Positions 45,151 through 56,277 of a DNA stretch of 64,000 nucleotides are shown here, piece after piece; position 1 is the first letter of the stretch, and each line of letters opens with the position of its first letter. Made by a program: the position numbers and the translations under genes. The DNA comes from Notospermus geniculatus (lineage: Eukaryota > Nemertea > Pilidiophora > Heteronemertea > Lineidae), in the NCBI GenBank assembly GCA_002633025.1, contig NMRB01000753.1, forward strand, positions 82,895 through 146,894, written 5' to 3'. Below the pieces are notes generated by a model. It did no database searches and was not told the DNA's origin. It saw nothing but the letters and a program-made list of their open reading frames with translations.

Positions 45151-45316
45151 TTCTCGTACAATAACTCACAACAAAGCGTGTTCGATTACTTGCGCCGCGC
45201 TTCCCCGAGTAAGCGCCACAGCGTTCTGGTTAGCTCTGACGTCACAACTCGTGCTTACTCGCGCCTGGCCCAAGTGAGCGACCCTCTGAGCCGGTTACTT
45301 CGGGAAGTATCCCAGA

Positions 45317-45512
45317 ATGCCACAAAAAATGGCGGCAAACACGATGAAAAAGCGCGCCTCGAGCCTTTCGAGCAGTAATCATGGCAATAGACCCAACATG
45401 AAGGACATGAAGGAGGGAGAACAATTATATTTTCTCAGAATAGTGTTGAAGGACCGTGGCAAGATTAGGGCTGCGGTAAAAAGCAGAAAACAGATGAATT
45501 GGGCGTTGAAAA
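45317..45512 (+). CDS. Myb/SANT-like gene, exon 1
   Basis: An ATG with a second in-frame ATG four codons later opens a frame with KDMKEGEQLYFLRIVL and RKQMNWALK. It stops at an AA|GTGAGT donor in phase 1. The exon at 47794 continues in frame. The intron between is 2.3 kb, of which 1.64 kb is the nested MULE-like insertion. The encoded segment is not a known domain. Assignment to this gene is by splice phase and position. Confidence 0.55.
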
Positions 45513-45589
45513 GTGAGTGTTCATTACGCCTAGCCAATAATCATGAATGCCATGCACTGATCAGATGATGCATGCAGCCATGGGTCCAT

Positions 45590-46060
45590 CCATGTACACA
45601 CCTGCATGGTAGGCCTACCATGGGCTAGGCCTGTAGAGTGTAGTAGCTGTAGGCTTGCCTATAGATAGGGGGGAGCCTAGGCTAGGAGTAGGACTAGGGC
45701 CTAATTAGTAATCAATCACTGCCAGGCCTATGGTTAATCAGGCCTAGGCCTAGGCAGGGCCGGGCAGCGCAAGGCAGGCCCTGCTATTAGGGGGGCCTAG
45801 GCCTAGGCCCCTCAGCTGCCTAGGCCTACAGGAGCCTAGGCCTATAGGCCTAGGGTAGGCCTAGGCCCTAGTTAGATATAGGCCTAGCCTAGCCTGTCCT
45901 AGGTAGACAGTGGTAGGCCTAGACCTAGAGGCCGGCTAGCCCTCTAGCCTAGGGCTATGCCTACTTCTAAACTATGCTAGACCTAGTCCTACTCCTAGGC
46001 CTAACCCTTTGTATTGTGTTTTTGCCAGAGGTACCGGAACCGGTAGCCTAGGCGTACGAG
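45590..46060. repeat. GGCCTA-rich low-complexity tract
   Basis: Dense, irregular AGGCCTAGGCC and CCTAGG palindromic words occur throughout. It is not a regular tandem repeat. Scattered copies occur elsewhere in the window. Confidence 0.75.
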
Positions 46061-46091
46061 TCATGGAGTACGCTAGGGCTGAATCGGTTAA

Positions 46092-47293
46092 CCCTTAAAG
46101 CGATGTACTCACGAGGGTTGAAAATGAAATCTCGTTCAACTATCGCGAACCGCGATAGCTCCCCAATTTCATTCATAGCTGGCGGGATTCTTGAAACTGA
46201 TCTCGTGTGATTTCTAGCATCTTTGAGCCATCAAACTACGGTATCGTCTACGTTTTATACAATAAAACGTTCATGAAAAATCTTTTATTAATATTATTTC
46301 AATGAATTTGGGCGACATTAGTGTTTACTGCTGGAATAATTTCAAAATCTCACGGGGTACTTCCGAGAACGAGATCGACAGACTGACAACAAACATGGCG
46401 CGGAAAAATCCGAAGTGTGAGGAAGACTGACCAGAGAATTCGCCTCACTGCTGCAAGTTTAGTCAGATGGCGGCGTGTGAAGACAGAAAGTTGTTGTAGC
46501 ACTAATGAGGACCTGGCAGTGTACCTCCTGAACGTCTTTGAACCCCGGCCAACACCATCCTTTGCATGTTTGCGGATGACTCCGAGTCGTCTCCGTCGGC
46601 ATCACTCACTGAGTGACACTGTCAATCATGTCACCATGGTCACTATCCTCGCTACTGATTGGTCATAGTAAATTCCGTAGTATTATAATGAGATGGCTCG
46701 CTTGGAATTTCATTCATAAAATGTAGTGCTGCCACCGTGCGGGAAATAGAGGAACTATCGATGTGCAGTTACTGCAGAGCCCGCGTACATCGCTTTAAGT
46801 GGTCAGCCGCATATCTGGTCATTGACCTCAAGTGGTCACAGGATTACAAGTATTACGAACGTAATACAGAATGCATCCATGCATTTGACGACCTACAGCA
46901 AGGTAACCATCAGAGTTAGAGACTTGTGATTACTACAAAGTTGTAGGGTAGGACCACAGCTTCCATATGGACCCCCTTTTTTTGGAAAATTTGAATATGC
47001 TAATTAGCCTTATTAGCATAATTTATGCTGATTTCGACATTTTCCCTTTTTTTCCATTAGAGGAGGTATCCAAGCTAACAAAAGTTGGCTAAAACATTCA
47101 TAATTGTTTGTAAAACATCACAGAATCCCAAAGAAAACATTTACAATGATTTCGAGCATAACGATTTATGTAATGTACTAAAAAGTTATAGGACTTCGGT
47201 TTGAGCATGGTTGGCTTGTCGACTGCAGTCGACACATGACCGTTTGACCAAATGTGCATTGGTGAAAATAGTCGACATGTGACCACTTAAGGG
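46092..47293. mobile_element. TTAA-target element nested in the MULE-like element
   Basis: TTAA flanks it (46088-46091 and 47294-47297). The ends are CCCTTAAGTGGTCA (interrupted by the inner MITE on the left) and TGACCACTTAAGGG. Without the inner MITE it is about 0.5 kb and non-coding. A piggyBac-type MITE is likely. Confidence 0.85.
46099..46794. mobile_element. TTAA-target MITE, family D, copy 2 (696 bp)
   Basis: TTAA flanks it (46095-46098 and 46795-46798). It inserted into the TTAA that is part of the outer element's own terminal sequence CCCTTAAGTGG. It is the same family as 33124-33820. Confidence 0.85.
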
Positions 47294-47793
47294 TTAATGT
47301 CGTCCTGGGTACACCTCATTATTACCCTGGGTATTCTGGGTAATCCTTTTTGTTACCCAGGACGATCCTGGGTATAAATAAGGTACCTTAACATTACCCA
47401 GTTTGAAATCCGCGCCATTCTCCACTTGCGCTCGAGTACGGTACTGTCTTATTCTAGCCCGCCACGAATTTATACACGTATATTTTGACATGGTGATTGT
47501 CAGCAGCTGTCAGAATGGCAACTCGCGTTAAAGACCGCGATATTACTGTCGTATTTGCAATCTATTCCATCCTATGGCGCGGATTTTAAAACTGGGTAAT
47601 GTTAAGGTACATGTACCTTATTTGTACCCAGGACGATCCTGGGTAACAAAAAGGATTACCCAGGATTACCCTGGGTAATAATGAGGTGTACCCAGGACGA
47701 CATTAACCGATTCAGCTACGCTAGGCACTAGGCCTAGGGTGTATTTATGTCCACTGCAATAAATTTTTCATTTGCTCCTCACCTTTTTTGCAG

Positions 47794-47922
47794 ACCAAGA
47801 AGCTGTAATAGAAGCAGTGCTGAACACGTACCCTCCAGGGACACCTATAACAAGTAGTGAGGAACCTATTGTTCTGTCAGTGCCATCTGATGATGATGAT
47901 GATGATGATGAAGAAGACAATG
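47794..47922 (+). CDS. Myb/SANT-like gene, exon 2 (acidic)
   Basis: This 129-nt exon lies between a TTTTTTGCAG acceptor and a GTAAGT donor, phase 1 to phase 1. It encodes AVIEAVLNTYPPGTPI and a run of seven Asp from a (GAT)n tract, then EEDN. Low-complexity acidic sequence is common ahead of the DNA-binding part of Harbinger Myb-like proteins. Confidence 0.6.
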
Positions 47923-48162
47923 GTAAGTGGTCAGTGCTGTCGAATCTGTAAGGTCATCTCGCACGTACATTAGATCTTTGTCACAGAGACACATCAATCA
48001 TAAATTTCAATGTTCGGTGGTCCTCACTGTCACTCAGGATATCAGTTCAGGTATAATGGTGCTCCTGCATGGGACATTGTGGATCCATTAATTGAGCTGC
48101 TGCATGTATTTCCCTTTATTTGCATTATTGAAATGTAAATGAAATATTTTATTCTGTTGCAG

Positions 48163-48220
48163 ATTACAGTAAGGTGCAACAGTCAGCAAAAAAGTGGCAC
48201 TCTGTCAAGTGGCAAGCCTG
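48163..48220 (+). pseudogene. Duplicated exon of the Myb/SANT-like gene (out of frame)
   Basis: Acceptor (ATTCTGTTGCAG), first bases and donor (GCCTG|GTGAGTTGG) duplicate those of the exon at 48361-48435, and the upstream intron sequence is duplicated too. This copy is 17 bp shorter in the middle. Splicing it to either later exon gives an immediate stop. It is probably a decayed tandem exon or one to be skipped. Confidence 0.55.
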
Positions 48221-48360
48221 GTGAGTTGGTAAAAGAATTACAACTACCCCGGTATAACATAATGGCATTTACAAACTAAAATTGCTCAAATGCCTTGCTA
48301 ATGCTGTCCTCATTCTTGTTTATTGAAATGTAAATGAAAGGTTTTTATATTCTGTTGCAG

Positions 48361-48435
48361 ATTCCAGTAAGATGCAGCATTCCGCACCAACAGGTGTGGA
48401 TGTGGGAAGCTCCGTGGTGGCAAGTGGAAAGCCTG
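48361..48435 (+). CDS. Myb/SANT-like gene, exon 3
   Basis: This 75-nt exon has phase 1 on both sides and reads SSKMQHSAPTGVDVGSSV. It joins in frame to exon 2 and to the DNA-binding exon at 49035. It is Ser-rich and has no domain. Confidence 0.55.
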
Positions 48436-48624
48436 GTGAGTTGGTAAAAAGACCCGGGGTAAAAGAATTACAATTATGTACCTGGTACTTGTCCTTTTCA
48501 AATTGAAATTGGTCATGTACCCTCATTCCAATGCTACAGTATCTTAATTCTACCATATGCCACTTGATATGATATTCAACATCGAATGGCAGTTCTGCGT
48601 GCTAATGTTAATGTAAAGTCAATT

Positions 48625-48790
48625 TCCAGAATATTTGTAAATTTTCGACCCCAAGCGGGGTCTTCTTCAGGCTGGCACTTTTCCACACTAGATTTCAGAA
48701 AAGACTAAGCTAATTCCCAAGTGTAGATCTGAAATACCCTGTGCAAACAGGAGGTGTCAGCAATTGAATTCTGGTAGCAATACAATGACA
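48625..48790. mobile_element. Penelope-like element terminal fragment
   Basis: It shares TTTTCGACCCCAA.CGGGGTC, the spacing to GAAAAGACT.AGCT, and CCCAA.TGTAGA with 18405-18500. It lies in an intron of the Myb/SANT-like gene. No coding part is left. Confidence 0.6.
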
Positions 48791-49034
48791 TCAAAAATAC
48801 TTGTCATTATAGCTTGATAGGCACAATTCTGCTAGGTGGTGTGTACCATGAGTTCGATGACACAGATTCAAGTGTCAAGTTGATACTTGACATTTTCTCT
48901 GCAACAGAATTACATGTAGAACATTTAAAGCTGCTTTACAGGAACTACAGAGAAGAGGAAAGAATTCCCAATTTCATATTGCCATGATACTATATAACCT
49001 GATACTCATGGTATCCTTTTTTTGTCTCTTTCAG

Positions 49035-49611
49035 GATTACAAGTACGTCATGAATGGTCAAACAGCCAGACAAAGAAGCTAATTGCGCTTATCGATACCA
49101 ACTTGAATAAGCTGAAGGCTGCACGAAACAAAAAACCAATCTGGGTGGAGATCGCTCAGCATTTCCCTTGTTCATCTGTGACGGCTTCAAAATGCGAAGA
49201 CAAGTGGAAAAATTTGAAGAAGGCATACAGAGACTATGTCCAAAAAACTAACTCTACTGGGGCAGGGCCTTCGAAATTTGAATTTGCCAATGAAATGGCC
49301 ATCATGGGATCATGGGGGATGACCCCAGTGTTGTCCCAAAAATGACAATCGATTCGGAAGGCACTGTAGAATGTGCCACTGCGGCTTCTGGTGTTGTCAG
49401 TGATGTTGATAGTGGTGAAGAGCAGCAGGATATTTCTATTTTGAATTCAACTGCAACGAAATCAACCAAGAAATCTAAGAAGCAGAAAACTTCTGATGTT
49501 GGGGATATATTGCAGTACATGAAGGAACACAATGCCATGGTGATGGATCAGATGCAGTCTATGCATAATGACCCCATGATTGTTATGAATAAGATAGCTG
49601 AAAAGCTATAA
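49035..49611 (+). CDS. Myb/SANT-like DNA-binding protein of a PIF/Harbinger element, last exon (frameshifted)
   Basis: After a CTCTTTCAG acceptor the frame reads HEWSNSQTKKLIALID, KKPIWVEIAQHF and CEDKWKNLKKAYRDYV, a Myb/SANT-like trihelix (MADF-type) domain. In PIF/Harbinger transposons such a protein binds the terminal repeats and brings the transposase to the nucleus. An 8-bp tandem duplication (ATCATGGG twice at about 49303-49318) shifts the frame and creates a stop at 49345. The shifted frame goes on to 49611 with KSTKKSKKQK and a C-terminal amphipathic segment. The partner transposase is at 50890-51690 in the opposite orientation. Confidence 0.7.
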
Positions 49612-49639
49612 ACCAACTCCATTCTGTATTTCACATGCT

Positions 49640-50160
49640 GTGTCCGTCGTCAATCGTCATTTATGTGCATTTGAAGTTTTGACCTGATCTGACATCCAAT
49701 ATTGCTGCCAGGTGGCATAGGCCTAACCCAAAAATCATCAAAGTCCTGTAACTCGGGAATGACTTGACCAAGGTTGCTCCTGACTGATATATACCTTTAC
49801 CTGTCACAACAGTATTATCTCCAACCGTTGGAGTGATATTGTCTATTAAGTTGACTGAATTTTTAGCTGACCTGCGAGCGCTAGTTGTCATGCGGCGTCC
49901 ATCGTTCGTCTTTGTCGTCCGTTAGCAATCTTCCATGAACCAAGTTTCAGCACAATCGGACGTCAAATATGATCACCAGGTGGCGTAACCTGTAAATCGT
50001 CAAAGTGCTATGACCGTAACTCGGGAATGACTTTACCCAGATTGCTCGTAACTGATATGATATGACTATGTTCCTGCCTTCCTCTGTCACTACCGGGTAT
50101 ACTGTTATCATGATTATGTCCAACCAGGTGAGCACATGGTCCATGTACTGTTTCATTTGA
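49640..50160. repeat. Dispersed repeat of the AGCTCACC...GTGAGC family, copy 2
   Basis: It contains GACATCCAATATTGC, CCAGGTGGC, AACTCGGGAATGACTTGACC and the closing AGGTGAGCACATGGTCCATG, as in 8503-9320. It is non-coding. Confidence 0.65.
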
Positions 50161-50410
50161 CAGTTACTATATTATTGTTAAATCTTTTTTATTGTTGAAA
50201 CATTACATAGCTACATGAACTATAAAATGTTAACAACAGTACCGTAGTACAATACTTTTAACAGTATTACAAATTTGAAAAAGTACATTCCCCCAATCCA
50301 TTTGTCATTTTCTGAAGTAGTGACAATGCTATGATAATTTCAGGATTTTGATCTTATACTGCAGTTATCATGACATTGTCACAGGTTCTTCAGAAACTAT
50401 GACCAATGAT

Positions 50411-50450
50411 TGGGGGGGGGGGGGGGGGGTTNGGGGGGGGGGGGGGGAGT
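50411..50450. other. G-run with a single N (assembly join)
   Basis: Two G-runs of about 16-18 bases are separated by TTNG at 50430-50433. This is probably an assembly join at a homopolymer. Confidence 0.85.
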
Positions 50451-50889
50451 TACTTCTGTTGAGGTGTTTATGTTAAAGTTTTAAAGCATTGGCGCAGTTG
50501 GCATGCCATAATAAATGGCCTGTTCAACGGTAAATCAGTGGGTATTTCTAAGAGGCAATAGCCCTACACTGAAGTTGTTGAAGTTTTTGTGTCCTGGTGA
50601 AATAAATGAATATTTTCACAACTACATGTACTTTTTGTTCTTCTTTATTGTCAGTGACTGCTTGCTGTAAGAGCAATGGTATTTCTTGGATGACCAATGG
50701 AAAACACTACTTTTATGAAAATATCCATGGTGTCATGGATTGCCTCATGACATCAGCAAATGAAAATCCTTCATGGTCAGAAGTGTTTGTCCTATTGTGG
50801 CCAGTTATATCCACAAAAGTAGGAGGCCCAGGAAACTGCGACAGTGAGTCATCTAGTTTCTCTGTTAATTAGCATGCTCATAAAGCACA

Positions 50890-51690
50890 TTATTGCTGAT
50901 CAGCCAAATACAGTTCCAGGTTCCTCCTTCTCTCGACGCCAGAAGGCTCACCATTGTAAGGTTGTGGCAATTCATCATTGACCTCATTGTCGCGAAAATC
51001 CTCCATCAGGTCATCGCTGTTTCGCAGGCAGAAGTTATGCATAACACAGGCGGCGAGGATGGTGTGACAAAGGAGGTCGTAATCTTGGCAGTCAAAGTCT
51101 CTCAGTGGGCGAAATCTTCCCTTAGCTGTCCGAACGCGCGTTCGATAGCAACCCGTGCTGAGCTGACTGTGAGGCGTTTGTTAAAACGCTTTTGGTTTTG
51201 CGTCAGGTTGCCATAATCCTTATTTGGAGTCATAAGCCATGGCTCGAGAGGGTACGCAGAGTCTCCGACGAGAAACTCTTCTGGCTGAATCTATTTCGTG
51301 GCTGTTTATAAACTGAACTGTTTCTGAGCACTCTAGCGTCATGTGTGCAGCCTGGCCATCCTGTGTAGACGTGGGTGAACAGGAGATCATGGTCACAAAT
51401 CCCCTGGAGAACGACGGAATGGTATTTCTTACGGTTGATGTAAGATATTGGATTGGCATTCTTCTTTGGCGCTCGTATCTTGATGTGGCATCCATCAATC
51501 GCTCCAATCACACCGGGAAACTTGCAGTATTCGGCAAATCCATCCGAAATTTCTTGCCGTTTTTCCTCTTGAGATGGCCAATGCAGCACCCTTTTCATCA
51601 GATTGTTGATGATGGCTTTCGCAACTCTGCGGCAGATGCAGTGAGTTGTTGTTGCATGATTTCGAGGCCATTTTTTAACAGTGAATAGAC
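50890..51690 (-). pseudogene. PIF/Harbinger DDE transposase (HARBI1-like), broken
   Basis: The minus strand from about 51690 encodes TTTHCICRRVAKAIIN, FPGVIGAIDGCHIKI (first catalytic Asp) and YTGWPGCTHDARVL (second Asp). After a frame change near 51290 it continues with GDSAYPLEPWLMTP, ARVAIERAFGQLR (the catalytic Glu region) and, after a further 1-base shift near 51110, CHTILAACVMHNFCL. It ends at a TAA at 50890. The order matches HARBI1-type transposases (about 350-400 aa), with the N-terminus missing. It faces the Myb/SANT gene, as is common in this superfamily. Confidence 0.85.
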
Positions 51691-52150
51691 AAGACCACGC
51701 TGGTTATTTCATTCCTGCGACGCGGCGTTCTCGCACTGGCGCGTTTTGAAATGGCCAGCACTGCCATTCGACAGGGCCAGTTTTAAACACACTGACGTAC
51801 AAATAAATTTGCCAAATATTCCTCGGTGGTGTGGCGTGCAAACTGGACATGTAGGCCGATAGTGCGGCAAAAGCCCTTTCCAACAACGTCAATCCCAGCG
51901 ACAGAACCTCATTTGGCAGCTGTGCTGAGATCTTTACTGTTCAAGAGCGTGGTGGCAAGTGAAACCAACTGTGACCTCCGAGAGGGTGTATCGTTTTCAG
52001 AGGTAGTTTGGACGTGCCTTGTGGCTGTTCGTAGTTTCTACCTCTGCCGCTTGGGGTTTATATCTTTTAAGTTCAGCTTTAACTCCTTTTCTAGGGTGTC
52101 TGCTTTTCTCCTTCGCCCTTGTCGTTTACTCTTTTCTCATCTCTTTTGGC
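51691..52150. other. Region upstream of the Harbinger transposase without a recognised gene
   Basis: The minus strand has a basic RRRKADTLEKELK-type frame of limited length, but no known domain. Terminal repeats of the Harbinger element were not identified. Confidence 0.4.
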
Positions 52151-52151
52151 A

Positions 52152-52250
52152 CGCGACCGTCACTGCACCAATAACGTCATGACGCGACCGTCACTGCACC
52201 AATGACGTCATGACGCGACCGTCACTGCATCAACGACGTCATGACGCGAC
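52152..52250. repeat. Three tandem copies of a 31-bp unit
   Basis: The unit contains CGCGACCGTCACTGCA and ACGTCATGA. The first copy is slightly diverged. CRE-like TGACGTCA words result from the repeat. Confidence 0.85.
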
Positions 52251-52419
52251 GTCTTTGCGTTGAGTTTCCTGATTAAAAAAACTGCCTTTCTCTCTTGGCA
52301 TCATTTTCTTGACCCCTTCTTAAGCTGAAACGCCAGGGACTATTTTTTCTTAAGTTACATGTTTATGACAAGTGAGGTCAGGGGATATTTTTGTATCAGT
52401 TTCACCTTCGTTCTCAAAA

Positions 52420-52589
52420 TACATTAGAGCTCTTCCTTTAGTTTTTTCTAATGTGTGCTGAAAACTAGGCCTTGATTCTCAGAAGTACGTATCAGACATG
52501 CATTTTAGGGACCTTCACAAGGCTATGAGACCTCTTTGTGCTCTCTCCTAACATTTTGAAAATATCGCAAAATTCAATACTGTGGGGCT
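52420..52589 (+). mobile_element. TTAA MITE family A, truncated copy
   Basis: Its body (AGTACGTATCAGACATGC, GCTATGAGACCTC) matches 7039-7286. The right end GGGGCT is followed by TTAA, and the left end is missing. Confidence 0.7.
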
Positions 52590-52749
52590 TTAAGCGAAAA
52601 CCCCATAAAATATTTTTTCTTAAGTTGGATATTTCAATAGCAGTATGAAAGGGTTCATCCATGTGAATATTAGTGTTGTTCTCAAAAGTGTAAATAATAC
52701 ACATTTTTGGCCCTTTAGACCCTTTTTTGGCCATCTGATCCCTTCTTAA

Positions 52750-53006
52750 AGCCCCACTGTATTGAATGTGAAAAACGCAAATCATCGCCGCGATTCTTGA
52801 CGTCAGTGCACGTAAAATGTACTGCACGCTCCCCGAATACATTAGGGCTCTCCCTGCAGCTTTTAGAAATGTGTGCTGAAAACTAGCCTTGATGCTCTGA
52901 AATACGTATCGGACAATCATTTTGGGGAGCTTCACAAGCTATGAGACCTCCTATGTGAACTCTCCTAACATTTTGAAAAAATCTTAGAATTCAATAATGT
53001 GGGGCT
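52750..53006 (+). mobile_element. TTAA MITE family A, complete copy (257 bp)
   Basis: TTAA flanks it (52746-52749 and 53007-53010). The ends AGCCCCACTGTATTGAAT are inverted. The partner arm has the empty site CAGCTTAAGAAGG at 31910-31922. Confidence 0.85.
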
Positions 53007-53275
53007 TTAAGCTGCAATGCCAGGGAATATTATTTCTTAAGTTATATGTTTGTGACAACCGATGTAAGGGGATATTTTTATGCCAATTTCAACTTTGTTC
53101 TCAAAAGTGTGATTGAGACCCTTTTCGACCCTTATTGGGGCCCTTCTTTAATCCAAACCCCAGATTTATTTGTTTCTTAAGTTGTGTATTTCTTATCACT
53201 GATATACGGGGGCTATTTGGCGTGAATATCATTGTTGTTCTCAAAAGTGTAAATGACTGCCACTTTTTTTGGGGG

Positions 53276-54047
53276 GGGGGGGATTAGTAACCCCGCAAAA
53301 CCGAAAGCCCAGGAATGCCATGCTTAAGATATGGGTTTTATTCATCCCCCAGTTACTACTGATAGAATGAGATCATCAAACCTCTCGTTCTCAAAAGTGT
53401 TAATGAAAGTGGGCTGGCTCTCTAACTAATAGGAATCATTTCCTAGAGCATTTTATTGTATAGGAAAATAGGACAGGACCTATTTGTGGATTTTTTCCTA
53501 TACGAAAAATAATGGGATGATGTTTCCCGTCGTACACGGTGAAATAAATTCCTACAAAATATTTCGTAGGAACATAAGGTATTTTGTTAGGTGGCCTTTA
53601 GACCAAGATTCACAATTTGGTAAGTACTTTTGATTACAGCGCCATTTTGTGAACCAAAGTCAGTGGTTAAATAACATCGCTATGACCAGGATTGGATCAT
53701 TATTTATGACGACGACTGAATTTGTTATGCAGGATATAATGATGCATGTAAACATAGCAGAAGTAGCCTACACACACATGAACATGATATCTCATTTCGT
53801 TATGATAAATCTTTGTTCACCATGGGTGAACCATATGGTGATAACCATATGAAAGGCCGCCGACTTCGGTTCACAAAAATGTTGTGGACGGAGTTGGAAA
53901 TTTTTGGTCTCAGTTTATTTCTAAAAGATGTTCTATAATCATCATCAAGTTGATGGCTGCACTGACCCGGAAGAAGAAAAAGAAGAAGAAACGAATTTCC
54001 TATCCATCAATATCAATGGCTCAGGTCCCTAGATATTGGTAGTACAT
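53276..54047. other. Intron 4 sequence, no gene; holds a repeat shared with about 30 kb
   Basis: The block at 53775-53870 is the inverted copy of 30070-30140. A short inverted pair (CCTACAAAATATTTCGTAGG) lies at about 53552-53571. Nothing else was recognised. Confidence 0.55.
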
Positions 54048-54379
54048 GTATCACTGTGGGCTACACGTCGAGGGTTTTTCGAAAAACACTCGACGTATGG
54101 CCGCCATTTTCCCAGTCGATTCGCGAGGATTTTTGCTCACTCTGACCAGTAGAGTGTAATTCACGGCTTCATTTTCAGCAGGTTTGTAGAGAAAATTGTC
54201 ACGAAATTGCATTCGAAGACCGGTGAAATCAAATGATCTTACGGTAGAATTCCGACGAGAGTGACGTCATTCTACAAGCTCCAATAGCAAAATTGGATCA
54301 TGTTTACATTTTGACAAGATGGCGGCTCCCACAACTTGGGCATAATCATGATCATGATGATCTCGTAATCATGAGTAAA

Positions 54380-54570
54380 TTTCAGAAAAACATACATTTT
54401 TGCTTGAGATCAAAGTTGGCTTTAGCTCAGGTGAATGAAAGAAGGCAAACAGCTTACTGCTGCCTAAAACCCATGCAAGTTAAATGCCTGAAACGGGCAG
54501 TGAACGGTGATACAATTGCTATTTTGCCTGCGGGGCTTCCCCGAGCTAAATATAGACCAGCGGGCGCCAT
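54380..54570 (+). pseudogene. RecQ-like helicase fragment
   Basis: The frame reads CLKPMQVKCLKRAVNGDTIAILPAG. This resembles the Q-motif and the beginning of motif I of RecQ-type helicases (L-K-P-x-Q..., D-x-x-A-x-L-P-T-G-x-G-K-S). The Lys-Ser of the P-loop is not reached, so this is at most the first exon or a fragment. It lies 0.3 kb inside the element's left end. Chance similarity is possible. Confidence 0.4.
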
Positions 54571-55224
54571 GATTGTTTTATGCATTTGCTTGCGCCTGTC
54601 CTAGTATTTTCAATCAGGACAGCAACCTCGTCCCCAGGGATTTTGTTCGCTCAGACAACCTCGGACCTAACTCGCTTACTCACCCCTGGAATCACGATCT
54701 CAATTCTCAAGAATCTGGCGATTTCACGGAAATTGCCGAAGGTTGTAAATCATATTGATAGTCTCTTTTTTCTTAAACTTACTAAATTAATCGAGTATAG
54801 ATCGATGAAATTAACTACTTTCAATGTCGAAAACATAATAAAGGTATTGCTGAAATAGGCCCTGATTTTTGTTTGAATTTTAATTATTTTGAATACCGAA
54901 GCCGAAACTCCTCACAGCGCCACCTATCTTTATTCTCCGACACTGAGTAAATGACTTCATTTCATCAAACAAAACACACCGAAATAAGAGTTTTCTGTGC
55001 CTGTCACTAACTGAATCGACATCTTTTAGCACTCTTTTAGACTAGTAATTTCTATAATAACAGATAAAAATGTGTTTGATCGAGTCAGTTTTCCTCCATG
55101 CATCACTGTGTACAAAAATGTACAGACGCATAAGACTCGATTAAATAAGTAAAATTGCGGTTGATCGGGCTTTATATACTTACCTGCATCATCCCGTCTA
55201 GATGTGTTTCGAATATAATACTAA

Positions 55225-56277
55225 CGTTGAATTGTCCCAAATAAATTTTTGATTATTTATAATAAAGTGACAAAACCCATTTTCACAGGGTGATTAGTTA
55301 AGAGGTTAAAGTAGATTATAAGAATGAAAAATTGGCGAATTTCCCGTTATTTCAACATAAACAAAAGACCTTTGCAAAATGTCATTAAAGTAGTAGAAAT
55401 ATACAAGTCCTTAAAATGCCGTTTACAACACATGTTAAATGCATTGTATACTTTGTATTTATAAGGTTACATTTGTTTATATCCTTTGCCTTTCATGAAA
55501 ATGATGACAAATAACACCAATATCCTCTCAACTCTGGCAATTTGTTCAACTCAGCAGTGGGGGCATCATACAACAGCCTTTCATGGCTATGGCTTGTTAA
55601 GCACACTCAACAAGGGCAACATAGTCATACCAAACTTGAAAACCTACACAAGTCAGTGGAAAATAATCCATGTCGTAGTTACCTAATGATGTTAGAGTAA
55701 TTTGGTTTACTTTCCATGAGGCAAATCCAAGGTTGTGCTCAGTCAACTGGTGAATACTGTGGTTTATGGCTCAATCATTGTATTTATATGGTGTCTGTTG
55801 CACAGGCCTGACATTCTGCCCTTGTTGAAGTAAGGTTGACTTCGACTGTAGTATGCCTCACACCTGACTGCCTGTTCTTAACAAGCCATATACATGAAAG
55901 GCTGTTCTGTGATGCCCCACTGCTAGAGGTTGAACAAATTGCCAAAGTTGAGAGGATATTGGTGTTATTTGTCATTATTTTCATGAAAGGCAAAGGTTAT
56001 AAACAAATGTAACATTATAAATATATAGTATACAATGTATTTAACATGTGTTGTAAATGGCATTTTAAGGACTTGTGTATTTCTACTACCTTAATGACAT
56101 TTTGCAAAGGTCTTTTGTTTCAGTTGAAATAACGGGAAATTCGCCAATTTTTCATTCTTATAATCTAGTTTAACCTCTTAACTAATCACCCTGTGAAAAT
56201 GGGTTTTGTCACTTTATTATAAATAATCAAAAATTTATTTGGGACAATTCAACCTTAAGTATACAGCCCCTTTAAAA
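55225..56277. mobile_element. Fold-back element, family B, copy 2 (about 1.05 kb)
   Basis: The two arms of about 510 bp are inverted with a short centre near 55755. The right arm ends with the complete terminus (CCTTAAGTATACAGCCCCTT). It is the uninterrupted counterpart of 9336-12868 and gives the empty site for 9997-12375. Confidence 0.85.

Larger units (their letters stand above)
46078..47716. mobile_element. MULE-like element, copy 2, host to two nested insertions
   Basis: A 9-bp direct repeat TACGCTAGG flanks it (46069-46077 and 47717-47725). The ends GCTGAATCGGTTAA are inverted and match copy 1 at 11210-11784. The right portion (47294-47716) holds TCCTGGGTA / TACCCAGGA arms of about 130 bp around a short spacer. 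The left arm is cut after 14 bp by the element at 46092. Confidence 0.85.
52290..53275 (-). repeat. Right arm of the widely spaced inverted repeat
   Basis: It is the inverted counterpart of 31262-32180. Shared stretches include ATTCACATGGATGAACCC (as complement near 52650-52670) and TATTTACACTTTTGAGAACA. It is interrupted by two family-A MITEs that are absent from the left arm. Confidence 0.75.

Noticed and set aside
49022-49345. Start of the Myb/SANT frame at 49022
   Set aside because: It would need a TTG start and the first codons are the splice acceptor; the exon begins at 49035.
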